A stretch of DNA of 64,000 nucleotides from Hyphomicrobiales bacterium (GCA_900468805.1 UEIF01000019.1:24487-88486); one strand, 5' to 3'. Positions 52,347 through 63,313 are shown, counted from the stretch's first letter. The notes: generated by a model from the sequence alone, not told the origin. Numbers and translations are program-made.

Positions 52347-53683
52347 CGCCCCCTCTTTCCTCCACGCAACTTCGATTTCTTGATCAGGCCTTCGTACTGC
52401 TGTGCGATCAGATGGCCCTGGATCTGCGCCACCGTATCAAGAGTTACGCTAACCACGATCAAAAGCGAAGTCCCACCAAGGGCTAATGGAATGCCGGTTT
52501 GCGACACCAGAATCTCGGGGAGGATGCAGACGAAGACGAGATAGATAGCGCCGATCACCGTGATACGGGTCAGCACATAGTCGATATACTCAGCGGTGCG
52601 GTCACCCGGACGAATGCCGGGGATGAAGCCGCCATGCTTCTTCAGATTGTCGGCCGTATCCTTCGGATTGAAGACAATGGCCGTGTAGAAGAAGGCGAAG
52701 AAGGCGATGAGGCCCGCATAGAGCAGCATATAAAGCGGCTGGCCATGGCCGAGGGCAGCAACGATAGAGGTGGCCCAGGCAGGCATCGCTGTCGTGGCGG
52801 CAAAACCTGCGATCGTCGCGGGCAAAAGCAGCAACGAGGACGCAAAGATTGCCGGGATGACGCCCGAAGTGTTCAGTTTCAGCGGCAGGTGCGAGGTATC
52901 GCCCTGGAACATCCGGTTGCCGACCTGGCGCTTCGGATATTGGATCAGCAGACGGCGCTGCGCACGCTCGACGAAGACGATGACGGCGATGACCGCGATC
53001 GCGACAACGATGACGAGCAGAATGAGGCTCGTCGACAGCGCACCGGTACGGCCGAGTTCCAACGTGCCGGCAAGAGCGGTCGGAAGACCGGCTGCAATTC
53101 CTGCGAAAATGATAAGCGAAATACCGTTGCCGATGCCGCGCGAGGTGATCTGTTCACCGAGCCACATCAGGAACATGGTGCCGCCGAGCAGAGTCAGGAC
53201 GGTCGAAATTTTGAAGAACCAACCCGGATCAACAACAAGGCCGTTGCCGCTCTCGAGACCGACAGCAATGCCGTAGGCCTGCAGCGCGCCGAGGATGACT
53301 GTGCCATAGCGGGTGTACTGGTTGATGATCTTGCGGCCCTGCTCGCCTTCCTTCTTCAGATTTTCGAGCGCCGGCACGACCGAGGTCATGAGCTGCACGA
53401 TGATCGAAGCGGAGATGTAGGGCATGATGCCGAGCGCGAAGATCGCCATGCGCTGCACCGCGCCGCCCGAGAACATGTTGAAGAGGCCGAGAATGCCGCC
53501 GGCCTGACCCTGGAATGCCTGGGCGTAGGCCTGCGGATTAAGGCCTGGAAGCGGAATATGGGTGCCCAGCCGGTAGACGAGGAGAGCTGCCAGTGTGAAC
53601 CACAGGCGCTTCTTAAGATCCTCGGCCTTGGCGAAGGTCGAAAAGTTGAGGTTTGAGGCCAGTTGTTCCGCTGCAGAAGCCAT
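52343..53683 (-). CDS. secY: Protein translocase subunit SecY
   Basis: 446 residues with ten membrane helices. The first is in [24 protein letters not shown]; the plug region follows [27 protein letters not shown]; the conserved cytoplasmic loop [17 protein letters not shown] binds SecA and ribosomes. It forms the export channel with SecE and SecG. It overlaps adk by four bases. A terminator-like hairpin precedes it by about 190 bases, so secY-adk may have its own promoter or depend on readthrough from rplO. Confidence 0.97.
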   Translation of the reverse strand: MASAAEQLASNLNFSTFAKAEDLKKRLWFTLAALLVYRLGTHIPLPGLNPQAYAQAFQGQAGGILGLFNMFSGGAVQRMAIFALGIMPYISASIIVQLMTSVVPALENLKKEGEQGRKIINQYTRYGTVILGALQAYGIAVGLESGNGLVVDPGWFFKISTVLTLLGGTMFLMWLGEQITSRGIGNGISLIIFAGIAAGLPTALAGTLELGRTGALSTSLILLVIVVAIAVIAVIVFVERAQRRLLIQYPKRQVGNRMFQGDTSHLPLKLNTSGVIPAIFASSLLLLPATIAGFAATTAMPAWATSIVAALGHGQPLYMLLYAGLIAFFAFFYTAIVFNPKDTADNLKKHGGFIPGIRPGDRTAEYIDYVLTRITVIGAIYLVFVCILPEILVSQTGIPLALGGTSLLIVVSVTLDTVAQIQGHLIAQQYEGLIKKSKLRGGKRGR

Positions 53684-53871
53684 GCGATTCTCCGCGCTAC
53701 CAATTCCGGCGCTCTCGAATTGGCCGGCACCGGAATCAGTATGAATTTCTTTTAAAAACCGGGCCTTGGACGGATTGCTGGCGCAACCCTGTGCCTCACC
53801 CTTGTTTTCAGTCTTACCGCACCGACGCGAGCCGCGTCCAAGCAGGTTTAATGAGGCTCACATATGGGAGC

Positions 53872-53903
53872 AAAATCGCCCGGTGTGAAGCACCCCGGGC
53901 GAT
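53872..53903 (-). terminator. Intrinsic terminator-like hairpin between rplO and secY
   Basis: ATCGCCCGG (+ strand 53875-53883) pairs perfectly with CCGGGCGAT (53895-53903); on the minus strand it is followed by TTTG (a TTTT run). It lies 15 bases past the rplO stop, at the end of the spc ribosomal genes. Confidence 0.65.
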
Positions 53904-53917
53904 ATATCATGTGTTTA

Positions 53918-54391
53918 TTATTCTGCCGCTGCGGCAGAAAGAAGCGTTATCTTGCCGCCGGCCTTTTCGATCTTGTCGACGGCAGACTTGGAAGCGCCTG
54001 CAACTTCGAGCGTGACCTTAGCCTTGAGCTCGCCATCGGACAGAACGCGAACGCCGTCCTTCGGGCGACGGATGACGCCGGCAGCCTTCAGAGCAGCCGC
54101 ATCGATCGTTGCCTTCGCGTCCAGCTTGCCGGCATCGACGGCAGCCTGGATGCGTGCGAGCGATACGACAACGTAGTCGGCTGCGAAGATGTTGGTGAAG
54201 CCACGCTTCGGCAGGCGACGGTAGATGGGCATCTGACCGCCTTCGAAGCCGTTGATGGCAACGCCCGAACGGGACTTCTGACCCTTTACACCACGACCAC
54301 CGGTCTTGCCGGAGCCCGAGCCGATACCGCGGCCGAGGCGCTTGCGGCTATGGGTAGAGCCTTCGTTATCCTTGATTTCATTGAGTTTCAT
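53918..54391 (-). CDS. rplO: 50S ribosomal protein L15
   Basis: 157 residues starting [22 protein letters not shown]. The glycine/lysine-rich N-terminal region ([24 protein letters not shown]) threads into 23S rRNA; the globular C-terminal part ends [11 protein letters not shown]. It is the last ribosomal gene before secY; 16 bases separate it from rpmD. The start ATG is 57 bases inside a longer frame that has no family resemblance. Confidence 0.97.
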   Translation of the reverse strand: MKLNEIKDNEGSTHSRKRLGRGIGSGSGKTGGRGVKGQKSRSGVAINGFEGGQMPIYRRLPKRGFTNIFAADYVVVSLARIQAAVDAGKLDAKATIDAAALKAAGVIRRPKDGVRVLSDGELKAKVTLEVAGASKSAVDKIEKAGGKITLLSAAAAE

Positions 54392-54407
54392 GAGCTTTAC
54401 TCCGGAC

Positions 54408-54617
54408 TCACTTCTCGTCGACGACGCGAACGAGATGCTGGACTGCACGGATCATGCCACGAACGGCTGGAGTGTCTTCCAGCGTGCGGCGGCGGTGCAT
54501 CTTGTTCAGTCCGAGACCGATCAGCGTACGCTGCTGGACGTCCGGACGGCGAATCGGGCTGCCGACCTGTTCGATCGTAACAGTCTTCGCTTCAGCCTTC
54601 TTGGTAGCCTTGGCCAT
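54408..54617 (-). CDS. rpmD: 50S ribosomal protein L30
   Basis: 69 residues, with a short basic extension ([11 protein letters not shown]) before the conserved [32 protein letters not shown] core. The family is about 60 residues, so the extension is the only difference, usual in rhizobia. It lies 13 bases after rpsE and contacts 5S rRNA neighbours in the large subunit. Confidence 0.97.
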   Translation of the reverse strand: MAKATKKAEAKTVTIEQVGSPIRRPDVQQRTLIGLGLNKMHRRRTLEDTPAVRGMIRAVQHLVRVVDEK

Positions 54618-54630
54618 TGGTCAGCTCCTC

Positions 54631-55200
54631 TTATTCTTCAGAGGCGTTGCCGGAAGCGGCACGGCGAGCCTGGAGCGTAGCATACTTGATGCCGCGCTGG
54701 GCTGCGATGTCCTTCGGGTGAACCTGGTGCTTCAGAGCGTCGAAGGTGGCGCGAACCATGTTGTAAGGGTTCGACGAACCGGTCGACTTGGCGACGACGT
54801 CGTGGACGCCGAGCGTTTCGAAAACGGCGCGCATCGGACCACCGGCGATGATACCGGTACCAACCTTGGCCGAGCGCAGCAGAACCTTGCCGGCGCCATG
54901 ACGGCCATGGACGTCGTGATGCAGCGTACGGCCGTCACGCAGCGGTACGAAGATCAGCTCGCGCTTGGCGGCTTCGGTTGCCTTGCGGATGGCTTCCGGC
55001 ACTTCACGTGCCTTGCCATGGCCGAAGCCGACGCGGCCCTTCTGGTCGCCGACGACGACGAGTGCTGCGAAACCAAAACGACGGCCGCCCTTGACGACCT
55101 TGGCGACGCGGTTGATCGCGACAAGCTTGTCGACGAATTCGCTATCGCGCTCTTCGCGGCTCTGGCGGTCTTCCCGCTGCGGCCTTCTTTCCTGTGCCAT
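54631..55200 (-). CDS. rpsE: 30S ribosomal protein S5
   Basis: 189 residues starting [13 protein letters not shown]. The dsRNA-binding-like N-terminal half ([45 protein letters not shown]) affects decoding accuracy; the C-terminal domain has [37 protein letters not shown]. The longer frame upstream is basic nonsense. It lies 131 bases after rplR, an interval with a large hairpin that may slow transcription between the two. Confidence 0.97.
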   Translation of the reverse strand: MAQERRPQREDRQSREERDSEFVDKLVAINRVAKVVKGGRRFGFAALVVVGDQKGRVGFGHGKAREVPEAIRKATEAAKRELIFVPLRDGRTLHHDVHGRHGAGKVLLRSAKVGTGIIAGGPMRAVFETLGVHDVVAKSTGSSNPYNMVRATFDALKHQVHPKDIAAQRGIKYATLQARRAASGNASEE

Positions 55201-55294
55201 TGTCCTCTTCCTTTTTCTTTTCCGGGTGCAATCGGCAAACAAAACGAGGACCGCATCGTCTTCCTCAAGGGAACGGTTTGCGGTCCGGTGAAAT

Positions 55295-55324
55295 CCGGCC
55301 GAGGCTTAAAAAGCCTTCGGCCGG
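55295..55324 (-). other. Hairpin between rplR and rpsE
   Basis: CCGGCCGAGGCTT (55295-55307) pairs with AAGCCTTCGGCCGG (55311-55324) with one bulged base and an A3 loop. On the coding strand it is followed by ATTTCACC, a weak T-tract. It begins eight bases past the rplR stop and is unusually long for an intra-operon gap. Confidence 0.55.
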
Positions 55325-55331
55325 AAACTGA

Positions 55332-55694
55332 TTAGAAGGTCAGGCCGCTTTCGCGGGCTGCATCTGCCAGGGCCTTGATGCGGCCGTGATAGATGAAGGC
55401 GCCACGGTCGAAAACGACCTCAGTGACACCTGCCTTGGAGGCGCGCTCAGCAACGAGCTTGCCGACGAGGGCTGCTGCTGCTGTGTCGGCACCGGTCTTC
55501 AGAGAACCGCGCAGATCCTTGTCGAGGGTCGATGCAGCGGCAAGAGTCTTGCCGGCAACATCGTCGATGACCTGAGCGTAGATGTTCTTCGAGGAGCGAT
55601 GAACCGACAGGCGCGGACGGCCATTGGCCACCGACTTGAGATGACGGCGCACGCGGTTGGCACGACGTGCAAGTGCTTCTTTCCTGCTAGCCAT
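55332..55694 (-). CDS. rplR: 50S ribosomal protein L18
   Basis: 120 residues. [38 protein letters not shown] and the C-terminal [26 protein letters not shown] are the conserved 5S rRNA-binding blocks. With L5 it brings 5S rRNA into the large subunit. It is 12 bases after rplF. Confidence 0.97.
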   Translation of the reverse strand: MASRKEALARRANRVRRHLKSVANGRPRLSVHRSSKNIYAQVIDDVAGKTLAAASTLDKDLRGSLKTGADTAAAALVGKLVAERASKAGVTEVVFDRGAFIYHGRIKALADAARESGLTF

Positions 55695-55706
55695 TTCGCG
55701 TGATCC

Positions 55707-56240
55707 TTACTTCTTCTTGCCTTCTTTGCGGACAATCCGCTCTTCGGCATACTTGACGCCCTTGCCCTTGTAGGGCTCCGGACCGCGGTATTCGCGGATC
55801 TCGGCGGCGACCTGGCCGACCTGCTGCTTGTTGATGCCGGTGACGATAATTTCCGTCGGCTTCGGTACAGCGATCGTGATGCCCTGCGGCGGTTCATAGA
55901 CCACGTCGTGGCTGAAACCGAGAGCCAGCTGCAGGTTCTTGCCCTGCAGGGAGGCACGGTAACCAACGCCGTTGATTTCGAGCTTGCGCTCGTAGCCGTC
56001 CTTGACGCCCTTGAAGATGTTTTCGATCATCGTGCGGGACATGCCCCACTTCGAACGAGCATCCTTCGTCTGGCTGAGCGGCGTTACGACGACCGCATTA
56101 TTTTCAAGCTTGAGGCTGATTTCGTCGTTTGCGACGAAGAACAGCTCGCCCTTCGGGCCCTTCGCAGTAACCTTCTGGCCATCGACCGTAGCCGTGATCC
56201 CAGCAGGTACCTGAACGGGCTTCTTACCGATACGAGACAT
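55707..56240 (-). CDS. rplF: 50S ribosomal protein L6
   Basis: 177 residues with two homologous domains: [31 protein letters not shown] and the second near TLSLGFSHDV-like [24 protein letters not shown], ending [21 protein letters not shown]. It sits near the GTPase centre. It is preceded by rpsH with a 41-base gap. Confidence 0.97.
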   Translation of the reverse strand: MSRIGKKPVQVPAGITATVDGQKVTAKGPKGELFFVANDEISLKLENNAVVVTPLSQTKDARSKWGMSRTMIENIFKGVKDGYERKLEINGVGYRASLQGKNLQLALGFSHDVVYEPPQGITIAVPKPTEIIVTGINKQQVGQVAAEIREYRGPEPYKGKGVKYAEERIVRKEGKKK

Positions 56241-56281
56241 GTTTCAATCCTGTCTGTTCGCTATGGAGACCCTGCGCAGTC

Positions 56282-56680
56282 TTAGAAGACCGAGCAGAGA
56301 ACCTCGCCACCAACGTTCTGTTCGCGAGCCTGGTGATCGGCCATCACACCCTTCGGAGTCGAAAGGATGGTGATGCCGAGGCCGTTCGCGACCTGCGGAA
56401 TGGACTTGACCGAGACATAAACCCGGCGGCCCGGCTTGGACACACGGCCGATCTCACGGATCACCGATGCGCCTTCATAGTACTTCAGTTCGATGTTCAG
56501 TTCCGACTTGCCGTTGCCGAAATCGACGACGGAGTAGCCACGGATGTAGCCTTCGGACTGGAGGACATCGAGAACACGTGCACGGAGCCTGGAAGCAGGC
56601 GTCGAAACCGACGACTTGCGACGCGAAGCACCGTTACGGATACGGGTGAGCATATCGCCCAACGGATCAGTCATTGTCAT
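56282..56680 (-). CDS. rpsH: 30S ribosomal protein S8
   Basis: 132 residues. [30 protein letters not shown] is the rRNA-binding N-terminal part, and the C-terminus has [36 protein letters not shown]. Two ATG codons are six bases apart; the first is used here. In E. coli S8 represses the spc operon by binding the rplE leader; no matching hairpin was traced here. Confidence 0.97.
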   Translation of the reverse strand: MTMTDPLGDMLTRIRNGASRRKSSVSTPASRLRARVLDVLQSEGYIRGYSVVDFGNGKSELNIELKYYEGASVIREIGRVSKPGRRVYVSVKSIPQVANGLGITILSTPKGVMADHQAREQNVGGEVLCSVF

Positions 56681-56692
56681 CTAACCTGCTCC

Positions 56693-56998
56693 TTACCAGC
56701 TCGACTTGACGATGCCCGGCACCTTGCCGAGATTGCCCAGTTCACGTAGCGCGATACGCGACATACGCAGTTTACGGTAATAAGCGCGCGGACGACCGGA
56801 CACTTCGCAACGGTTGCGAATGCGGGTCTTCGATCCGTCGCGCGGCAGGGATGCCAGCTTGATCGAGGCCTTGAACCGCTCTTCGATCGGAAGAGCCTGG
56901 TTCATGATGATCGCCTTCAGGGCAGCACGCTTGCTGGCCTGGTTTGCGACCGTAGTACGGCGGCGCTTGTTCTTTTCAACTGCGCTTGTCTTCGCCAT
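56693..56998 (-). CDS. rpsN: 30S ribosomal protein S14
   Basis: 101 residues starting [17 protein letters not shown]. This is the long, zinc-free type: the C-terminal [41 protein letters not shown] has no CxxC pair. The start was moved to the ATG after AAGGAACC; the longer frame is antisense to the end of rplE. It is 12 bases before rpsH. Confidence 0.96.
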   Translation of the reverse strand: MAKTSAVEKNKRRRTTVANQASKRAALKAIIMNQALPIEERFKASIKLASLPRDGSKTRIRNRCEVSGRPRAYYRKLRMSRIALRELGNLGKVPGIVKSSW

Positions 56999-57030
56999 GT
57001 CAGGTTCCTTTTCTACGCTCGTCGTTACGG

Positions 57031-57588
57031 TTACTGACGGAACGGGAAGCTGAACTCCGTGAGGAGTGCGCGAGCTTCGTCGTCGGTCGTTGCCGTCGTG
57101 CAAACGATGATGTCCATGCCCCACATCTGATCAACCTTGTCGTAGTTGATTTCAGGGAACACAATGTGCTCCTTGATGCCCATGGCAAAGTTGCCACGGC
57201 CGTCAAAGCTCTTCGGGTTCAGGCCGCGGAAGTCGCGAACGCGCGGAAGCGCGATGTTGACCAGGCGATCCAGGAACTCGTACATGCGGGCGCCGCGCAG
57301 GGTGACCTTCGCGCCGATCGGCATGTGTTCGCGGACCTTGAAGCCAGCGATAGAGTTGCGTGCACGGGTGATGACCGGCTTCTGGCCAGCGATGGCAGCC
57401 AGGTCGGCAGCAGCAACGGTCGGCTTCTTCGAGTCAGCCGTGGCTTCGCCCACACCCATGTTGATAACGATCTTGTCGAGCTTCGGGATCATCATCTCGT
57501 TGGCGTAGGAGAACTTCTCCTGCATCGCCTTACGGATCCGCTCGACATATTCTTTCTTGAGCCGCGGCTCGTACTTTGCCTCAGCCAT
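57031..57588 (-). CDS. rplE: 50S ribosomal protein L5
   Basis: 185 residues. [49 protein letters not shown], then [50 protein letters not shown]: the 5S rRNA and P-site tRNA contact regions. It overlaps the rplX stop by eight bases, so it is translated by coupling. Confidence 0.97.
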   Translation of the reverse strand: MAEAKYEPRLKKEYVERIRKAMQEKFSYANEMMIPKLDKIVINMGVGEATADSKKPTVAAADLAAIAGQKPVITRARNSIAGFKVREHMPIGAKVTLRGARMYEFLDRLVNIALPRVRDFRGLNPKSFDGRGNFAMGIKEHIVFPEINYDKVDQMWGMDIIVCTTATTDDEARALLTEFSFPFRQ

Positions 57589-57889
57589 CGATCACTTCTC
57601 CCGAACGCTTGGCCACGCGGACCTTCTTGCCGTCAACAACCTTGAAGCCGACGCGGGTCGGCTTGCCGTCCTTGTCGATGATCGAGACGTTGGACAGGTG
57701 AACCGAAGCTTCCTTGGAAATAATCCCGGCTTCCTGGGTCTGCGTCTGGCGCTGGTGGCGCTTTACGAGGTTTACGCCGCGAACGACGGCGCGATCTTCC
57801 TTCGGCAGGACCTGAAGGACTTCGCCAGTGCGGCCCTTGTCCTTGCCTGCGAGCATGACGACCTTGTCGCCCTTACGAATCTTTTGCAT
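57581..57889 (-). CDS. rplX: 50S ribosomal protein L24
   Basis: 102 residues. [48 protein letters not shown] is the KOW-motif region that initiates large subunit assembly; the C-terminus ends [16 protein letters not shown]. It overlaps rplE by eight bases and follows rplN after 12 bases. Confidence 0.97.
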   Translation of the reverse strand: MQKIRKGDKVVMLAGKDKGRTGEVLQVLPKEDRAVVRGVNLVKRHQRQTQTQEAGIISKEASVHLSNVSIIDKDGKPTRVGFKVVDGKKVRVAKRSGEVIDG

Positions 57890-57901
57890 CGTTCCCGCTC
57901 C

Positions 57902-58270
57902 TTACAGTACTTCGGGAGCCAGCGAGATGATCTTCATGTGGTTCTTCGCACGCAATTCGCGCGGAACCGGTCCGAAGATACGGGTGCCGATCGGCTCTTT
58001 CTTGTTGTCGATGAGGACTGCTGCATTCGTGTCGAAGCGGATGACAGAGCCATCCGGACGACGGATGTCCTTGGCGGTGCGAACGACAACCGCCTTCATC
58101 ACGTCACCCTTCTTCACACGGCCGCGCGGAATAGCTTCCTTGATCGAAACGACGATGACGTCGCCGATCGAGGCATACTTGCGCTTCGAGCCGCCCAGCA
58201 CCTTGATGCACATGACACGACGGGCGCCGGAATTATCCGCGACGTCGAGGTTTGTTTGCATCTGAATCAT
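57902..58270 (-). CDS. rplN: 50S ribosomal protein L14
   Basis: 122 residues: [50 protein letters not shown], ending [24 protein letters not shown]. It bridges to 16S rRNA. It is the first gene of the spc block, 261 bases after rpsQ; a terminator-like hairpin in that gap suggests rplN has its own promoter. Confidence 0.97.
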   Translation of the reverse strand: MIQMQTNLDVADNSGARRVMCIKVLGGSKRKYASIGDVIVVSIKEAIPRGRVKKGDVMKAVVVRTAKDIRRPDGSVIRFDTNAAVLIDNKKEPIGTRIFGPVPRELRAKNHMKIISLAPEVL

Positions 58271-58444
58271 ATCAGGTCGCCTTCTTGTTCTTACCGGAAT
58301 GGTTGGGCAATGCCCCCTCTCCCGGCTTATGAGAATTCTCTACCGGCCGCTCGTCGTGAGGACAGCGAAAACACGGCAATAGCTTGAATAGCGCGGGATA
58401 GATCGTTGCCAGGGTGGTTTCCCAGATGGGACCTTCCGTGCGCT

Positions 58445-58477
58445 TAAAGCAAAAGAACGCCCGGCATTCGAGCGTTC
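58445..58477 (-). terminator. Intrinsic terminator between rpsQ and rplN
   Basis: On the coding strand GAACGCTCG pairs with CGGGCGTTC across AATGC, followed by TTTTGCTTT. It lies about 55 bases past the rpsQ stop. A further inverted repeat (AATTTC-CGCGAG with CTCGCG-GAAATT, 58497-58530) sits immediately after the stop. The site matches the S10/spc operon boundary of E. coli. Confidence 0.75.
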
Positions 58478-58531
58478 CGACGCTGCTTCATACAGAAATT
58501 TCCGCGAGACGCAAGGCCTCGCGTGAAATTC

Positions 58532-58771
58532 TTACTTGGCCTGGGCGGCAATAACCGTCCAGCGCTTGTCCTTGGAGATCGGTGCGCACTCCTCGATGGA
58601 GACGATATCGCCGATCTTGTACTGGTTGTTTTCGTCGTGGGCCTTGTACTTCTTGGAGCGACGAACGGTCTTCTGGAGCAGCGGATGAGCGAAACGACGC
58701 TCAACGCGAACTACGACAGTCTTCTCGTTCTTGTCACCAACCACGACGCCCTGCAGAATGCGCTTCGGCAT
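58532..58771 (-). CDS. rpsQ: 30S ribosomal protein S17
   Basis: 79 residues. [49 protein letters not shown] and [19 protein letters not shown] are the conserved OB-fold parts that bind 16S rRNA early in assembly. It closes the S10 block: an inverted repeat and then an intrinsic terminator follow its stop. Confidence 0.97.
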   Translation of the reverse strand: MPKRILQGVVVGDKNEKTVVVRVERRFAHPLLQKTVRRSKKYKAHDENNQYKIGDIVSIEECAPISKDKRWTVIAAQAK

Positions 58772-58782
58772 GTTTTTTTCCT

Positions 58783-58983
58783 TTAGGCCTTTGCTTCTGC
58801 CGCCTTCTGGCGGGCAATGGTTTTGACGCGGGCGATGTCCTTGCGGACTTCGTTGATGCGCGAGGTCTTCTCAAGCTGGTTCGTCGCCTTCTGGAAGCGC
58901 AGGTTGAACTGCTCTTTCTTCAGGTCGGCGAGCTTGTCCTTGAGCTGGTCGGCCGTGAGGCCGCGTACTTCTTCGGCTTTCAT
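58783..58983 (-). CDS. rpmC: 50S ribosomal protein L29
   Basis: 66 residues forming a two-helix hairpin: [61 protein letters not shown]. It lies at the tunnel exit and contacts L23 and trigger factor. It is 11 bases before rpsQ. Confidence 0.97.
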   Translation of the reverse strand: MKAEEVRGLTADQLKDKLADLKKEQFNLRFQKATNQLEKTSRINEVRKDIARVKTIARQKAAEAKA

Positions 58984-58995
58984 CGTGCCTTCTCC

Positions 58996-59409
58996 TTACT
59001 CTGCGATGCGCTGTACAAAGCGCGTCTTGACCGAGAGCTTGGCCGAGCCGAGGCGAAGCGCTTCACGCGCGATTTCCTCGGAGACACCGTCGATCTCGAA
59101 CATCATACGACCGGGCTTGACCTTGCATGCCCAGTATTCCACGGAACCCTTACCCTTACCCATACGGACTTCGGTAGGCTTTGCGGTTACCGGAACGTCC
59201 GGGAACACACGGATCCAAACACGGCCGGCGCGCTTCATGTAACGCGTGATCGCGCGGCGGGCCGCTTCGATTTCACGTGCGTTAACGCGGTTCGGCTCCT
59301 GAGCCTTCAGGCCGAATTCGCCGAAGGCCAGATCAGAACCACCCTTGGCTACGCCCTTGATGCGGCCCTTGAACTGCTTGCGGTACTTAGTACGCTTTGG
59401 CTGCAACAT
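58996..59409 (-). CDS. rplP: 50S ribosomal protein L16
   Basis: 137 residues: [109 protein letters not shown]. Contacts A- and P-site tRNA near the peptidyl transferase centre. The 12-base spacing to rpmC fits a single operon. Confidence 0.97.
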   Translation of the reverse strand: MLQPKRTKYRKQFKGRIKGVAKGGSDLAFGEFGLKAQEPNRVNAREIEAARRAITRYMKRAGRVWIRVFPDVPVTAKPTEVRMGKGKGSVEYWACKVKPGRMMFEIDGVSEEIAREALRLGSAKLSVKTRFVQRIAE

Positions 59410-59447
59410 TTTCTTACTTCTCCGAGCTTATCTTTCGCCAGCGCTAA

Positions 59448-60182
59448 TTACGCGTTATCGCGTTCGCGGCGACGATCGCCACGGTCGCGTTCGCGGCTTG
59501 CCGGACCCTGTGCGTCGCCTTCCAGCGCGCGACGTTCGGAAGCCATCGGATCGTGCTCAAGGATTTCGCCCTTGAAGATCCAGACCTTGATGCCGCAGAT
59601 ACCGAATGCGGTTTCGGCTTCAGCCGTACCGTAGTCGATGTCGGCGCGCAGGGTGTGCAACGGAACGCGGCCTTCGCGATACCATTCCGTACGAGCGATT
59701 TCTGCACCACCGAGACGGCCGGCGCAGGTGATCTTGATGCCTTCGGCACCAAGACGCATCGCGGACTGAACGGCGCGCTTCATGGCGCGGCGGAAAGCCA
59801 CGCGGCGCTCGAGCTGCTGGGCGATCGACTGAGCAACGAGCGTTGCGTCGATTTCCGGCTTGCGCACTTCAACGATGTTGAGGTGCGTTTCGGAATTCGT
59901 CATTTCCGACAGCTTCTTGCGGAGCTTGTCGATGTCGGCGCCCTTACGGCCGATGATCAGGCCCGGACGGGCCGAGTGGATCGTGACGCGGCACTTCTTG
60001 TGCGGGCGCTCGATGACCACCTTGGAGATACCGGCCTGCTTCAGTTCGCTCATGACGAACTTACGCATCTTCAGGTCTTCGTGCAGGAGCTGACCATACT
60101 CGGCATTATCCGCAAACCAGCGGCTATCCCAGGTACGGTTGATGCCAAGACGGAAACCAATAGGATTGATTTTCTGACCCAT
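59448..60182 (-). CDS. rpsC: 30S ribosomal protein S3
   Basis: 244 residues. [26 protein letters not shown], a KH domain with [21 protein letters not shown] and the C-terminal domain ([45 protein letters not shown]). The charged tail [14 protein letters not shown] is extended. It helps form the mRNA entry helicase. Its start overlaps the rplV stop by one base. Confidence 0.97.
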   Translation of the reverse strand: MGQKINPIGFRLGINRTWDSRWFADNAEYGQLLHEDLKMRKFVMSELKQAGISKVVIERPHKKCRVTIHSARPGLIIGRKGADIDKLRKKLSEMTNSETHLNIVEVRKPEIDATLVAQSIAQQLERRVAFRRAMKRAVQSAMRLGAEGIKITCAGRLGGAEIARTEWYREGRVPLHTLRADIDYGTAEAETAFGICGIKVWIFKGEILEHDPMASERRALEGDAQGPASRERDRGDRRRERDNA

Positions 60183-60571
60183 TATGCGGCCTCCTCTTGT
60201 GCCTGCACTTCACGAACGACGATCGTCAGGTGAGCGAACGGACGTTCGATCCGCGATGCGCGGCCGCGGCCACGAGCGTGGAAGCGCTTCATGACGATCG
60301 ACTTGCCGACGTAGGCCTCGGCGACGACGAGAGCGTCGACGTCGAGGTCATGGTTGTTCTCGGCGTTGGCGATCGCAGATTCGAGCGTCTTCTTGACGGC
60401 GCCTGCGATACGCTTGCGGGAGAATTCCAGCTCAGCGAGTGCACGCTCGACCTTCTTGCCGCGGATGGCCGCAGCAACCAGGTTGAGCTTCTGGGGGCTG
60501 ACGCGGAGCGTGCGGGCGACTGCCTGCGCTTCGTTGTCCTTGAGCCGGCGTTCTGTTTTTGCCTTGCCCAT
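60182..60571 (-). CDS. rplV: 50S ribosomal protein L22
   Basis: 129 residues. The conserved [59 protein letters not shown] is followed by the tunnel-lining hairpin [23 protein letters not shown]. It overlaps rpsC by one base. Mutations in that loop are a known route to macrolide resistance. Confidence 0.97.
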   Translation of the reverse strand: MGKAKTERRLKDNEAQAVARTLRVSPQKLNLVAAAIRGKKVERALAELEFSRKRIAGAVKKTLESAIANAENNHDLDVDALVVAEAYVGKSIVMKRFHARGRGRASRIERPFAHLTIVVREVQAQEEAA

Positions 60572-60573
60572 CG

Positions 60574-60852
60574 TTACTTCCTCTTTGCCTTCTTGTCCGC
60601 GCCGTGACCGTAATAGGTCCGGGTCGGAGAGAATTCACCGAACTTGTGACCGACCATGTCTTCATTGACGCTGACCGGAACATGCTTGCTGCCGTTGTAG
60701 ACGCCGAAGGTAAGACCGACGAACTGCGGCAGGATCGTGGAGCGACGGCTCCAGATCTTGATTACTTCTGCGCGTCCGCCTTCACGAACCTTCTCAGCCT
60801 TCTTGAGAAGATAGCCGTCAACGAACGGACCTTTCCATACTGAACGAGCCAT
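60574..60852 (-). CDS. rpsS: 30S ribosomal protein S19
   Basis: 92 residues: [84 protein letters not shown]. Sits in the 30S head next to S13. Two bases separate it from rplV. Confidence 0.98.
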   Translation of the reverse strand: MARSVWKGPFVDGYLLKKAEKVREGGRAEVIKIWSRRSTILPQFVGLTFGVYNGSKHVPVSVNEDMVGHKFGEFSPTRTYYGHGADKKAKRK

Positions 60853-60867
60853 TGGAGACTTCCTCTC

Positions 60868-61704
60868 TTACTTCTTACGCTGATGACGCGAGCGCATGAT
60901 CATCTTGTCGGTCGACTTGTTCGACCGGGTGCGCTTGCCCTTGGTCGGCTTGCCCCACGGAGAAACCGGGTGACGACCACCAGAGGTGCGGCCTTCACCA
61001 CCGCCGTGCGGGTGGTCGACCGGGTTCATGACGACACCGCGGTTATGCGGACGCTTGCCGCGCCAAACAGTACGACCGGCCTTGCCGTCGTTGATGTTGG
61101 CATGGTCAGGGTTCGACACTGCACCGATCGAAGCAAGGCAGGTGCCGTGCACGAGACGCTGTTCGCCCGAGTTCAGGCGAAGGATCGCCATGCCCTGGTC
61201 GCGGCCGACGAGCTGTGCGTAGGAACCGGCGGAGCGGGCAATCTGACCGCCCTTGCCCGGCTTCATTTCCACATTGTGGATGATGGAGCCGACCGGGATG
61301 TACTGCAGCGGCATCGTGTTGCCGGGCTTGACGTCAACAACCTTGTCGGAAGCGATGACCTTGTCGCCGGCAGCAAGACGCTGCGGAGCGATGATGTAGG
61401 CCTGTTCGCCATCGGCGTATTTGATGAGCGCGATGTAAGCCGTACGGTTCGGGTCGTATTCGATACGCTCGACAGTGCCTTCGACGTCGAACTTGCGACG
61501 CTTGAAGTCGATGATGCGATAGGTACGCTTGTGACCGCCGCCGATGAAGCGGGCCGTGATGCGGCCGAGGTTGTTACGACCGCCGCTCTTGGTCAGACCT
61601 TCCGTCAGCGCCTTGACCGGCTTGCCCTTGTAGAGGCCAGAACGGTCGACGATGACCAGCTGGCGCTGGCTCGGGGTCGTCGGATTGAATGTTTTCAATG
61701 CCAT
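60868..61704 (-). CDS. rplB: 50S ribosomal protein L2
   Basis: 278 residues. The core [22 protein letters not shown] and the C-terminal [34 protein letters not shown], with the histidine long implicated near the peptidyl transferase centre, are conserved. It binds 23S rRNA domain IV. It is 15 bases before rpsS. Confidence 0.98.
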   Translation of the reverse strand: MALKTFNPTTPSQRQLVIVDRSGLYKGKPVKALTEGLTKSGGRNNLGRITARFIGGGHKRTYRIIDFKRRKFDVEGTVERIEYDPNRTAYIALIKYADGEQAYIIAPQRLAAGDKVIASDKVVDVKPGNTMPLQYIPVGSIIHNVEMKPGKGGQIARSAGSYAQLVGRDQGMAILRLNSGEQRLVHGTCLASIGAVSNPDHANINDGKAGRTVWRGKRPHNRGVVMNPVDHPHGGGEGRTSGGRHPVSPWGKPTKGKRTRSNKSTDKMIMRSRHQRKK

Positions 61705-61714
61705 TTTTTTATCC

Positions 61715-62008
61715 TCAGAGACCGGTGGAGACGTCGATCGTCTGGCCTTCGGCCAACGTCACGACAGCCTTCTTCACGTCCTGCTGCTTGCCGACAAAAC
61801 CGCGGAAACGCCGGGTCTTGCCCTTGCGCAGCAGAGTGTTGACGGCGGTAACCTTGACGCCGAAGAGCGCCTCGACTGCAGCCTTGATTTCCGGCTTCGT
61901 CGCCTTCTTGGCGACATTGAAAACAACCTGGTTGTTTTCCGATACCAGCGTGGACTTTTCGGTGATCGCAGGAGAAACGATCACATCGTAGTGGCGGAGA
62001 TCGGTCAC
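61715..62008 (-). CDS. rplW: 50S ribosomal protein L23
   Basis: 97 residues: [66 protein letters not shown]. It surrounds the tunnel exit and binds trigger factor and SRP. It overlaps the rplD stop by four bases. Confidence 0.97.
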   Translation of the reverse strand: MTDLRHYDVIVSPAITEKSTLVSENNQVVFNVAKKATKPEIKAAVEALFGVKVTAVNTLLRKGKTRRFRGFVGKQQDVKKAVVTLAEGQTIDVSTGL

Positions 62009-62625
62009 TTGAATCGCTCCTCTAGCGCTTCAACGGCAGCCTTGGAAAGCACGAGCTTGCCGCGGCGGACGATGTCGTAAACGTTGATGCCCTGGATCGG
62101 CAGAACATCGATGTTCGGGATGTTCTGGGCAGCGAGCTTGAAGTTACCGTCGAGCTCGGCGCCGCCGATGAAGAGGGCGTTGGTGAGGCCCAGCGTTGCG
62201 AATACGCCGGCCAGAGCCTTCGTCTTTGCTTCGTTGGCGACCAGATCATCAATGATGATCAGTTCGTCTGCCTTGATCTTGGCGGACAGCGCGTGACGCA
62301 GGCCGAGTGCGCGAACCTTCTTCGGAAGGTCGTGTTCGTGGCTGCGAGCAACCGGGCCGTGGGCCTTACCACCACCGCGGAACTGCGGAGCACGAGCCGA
62401 ATGGTGACGAGCGCGGCCCGTACCCTTCTGCTTGTACATCTTGGCGCCGGTGCGCCAGACGTCTGCGCGGCCCTTTGCCTGGTGCGTGCCCTGCTGCTTC
62501 TTAGCAAGCTGCCAGCGGATAACGCGGGCGAGAATATCTTCGCGGGGCTCAAGGCCGAAAATCGCTTCCGAAAGGGAAACCTTCCCAGCGTCTTTTCCCT
62601 CGAGGGTCTTGACGTTCAATTCCAT
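62005..62625 (-). CDS. rplD: 50S ribosomal protein L4
   Basis: 206 residues starting [24 protein letters not shown]. The extended loop [40 protein letters not shown] lines the exit tunnel. The start was moved to the ATG after AGGGAGCC; the longer frame overlaps rplC. In E. coli L4 represses the S10 operon by attenuating its leader; whether that holds here is unknown. Confidence 0.97.
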   Translation of the reverse strand: MELNVKTLEGKDAGKVSLSEAIFGLEPREDILARVIRWQLAKKQQGTHQAKGRADVWRTGAKMYKQKGTGRARHHSARAPQFRGGGKAHGPVARSHEHDLPKKVRALGLRHALSAKIKADELIIIDDLVANEAKTKALAGVFATLGLTNALFIGGAELDGNFKLAAQNIPNIDVLPIQGINVYDIVRRGKLVLSKAAVEALEERFK

Positions 62626-62638
62626 TGGTCTGGCTCCC

Positions 62639-63280
62639 TTACTTCGCTGCCGACTTGACGGCGTCGCGCACGATGATCCAGGCACCCTTGGAACCGGGTA
62701 CTGCACCCTTGATCAGGATCAGACCGCGATCTTCGTCGGTCGAAACGACTTCAAGGTTCTGCGTCGTCACGCGCGTCTGGCCCATGTGACCAGCCATCTT
62801 CTTGTTCTTGAAAACCTTGCCCGGATCCTGGCGCGAACCTGTCGAACCATGCGAGCGGTGCGAAACAGACACACCGTGCGTGGCGCGCAGACCGCCGAAG
62901 CCGTGGCGCTTCATGGCGCCGGCAAAGCCCTTACCGATCGTCGTGCCTGTGACATCGACGAGCTGGCCAGCAGCAAAGTGATCAGCCTTGATCTCAGTAC
63001 CAATGTCGAGCAGGTGGTCTTCCGAAACACGGAATTCCTGCAGCTTGGCCTTGGGCTCAACGTTTGCGACGGCAAAGTTGCCGCGCATGGCCTTGGACGT
63101 GTTCTTTACCTTGGCCTGGCCAGCACCGAGCTGAAGCGCGGTATAGCCATTCTTTTCTACGGTGCGCTGGGCCACGACCTGGCAGCTTTCCAAACGCAGT
63201 ACCGTTACCGGGACATGCTCGCCGGCGTCGTTGTAGACGCGGGTCATTCCCACCTTCTGTGCAATCACACCTGAACGCAT
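62639..63280 (-). CDS. rplC: 50S ribosomal protein L3
   Basis: 213 residues: [32 protein letters not shown], the extended loop near the peptidyl transferase entrance [41 protein letters not shown], and a C-terminal [14 protein letters not shown] segment. It lies 33 bases after rpsJ. Confidence 0.98.
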   Translation of the reverse strand: MRSGVIAQKVGMTRVYNDAGEHVPVTVLRLESCQVVAQRTVEKNGYTALQLGAGQAKVKNTSKAMRGNFAVANVEPKAKLQEFRVSEDHLLDIGTEIKADHFAAGQLVDVTGTTIGKGFAGAMKRHGFGGLRATHGVSVSHRSHGSTGSRQDPGKVFKNKKMAGHMGQTRVTTQNLEVVSTDEDRGLILIKGAVPGSKGAWIIVRDAVKSAAK

Positions 63281-63313
63281 CGGTTCAATCCTTCCAACTC
63301 AGCTCGAGCAAGC

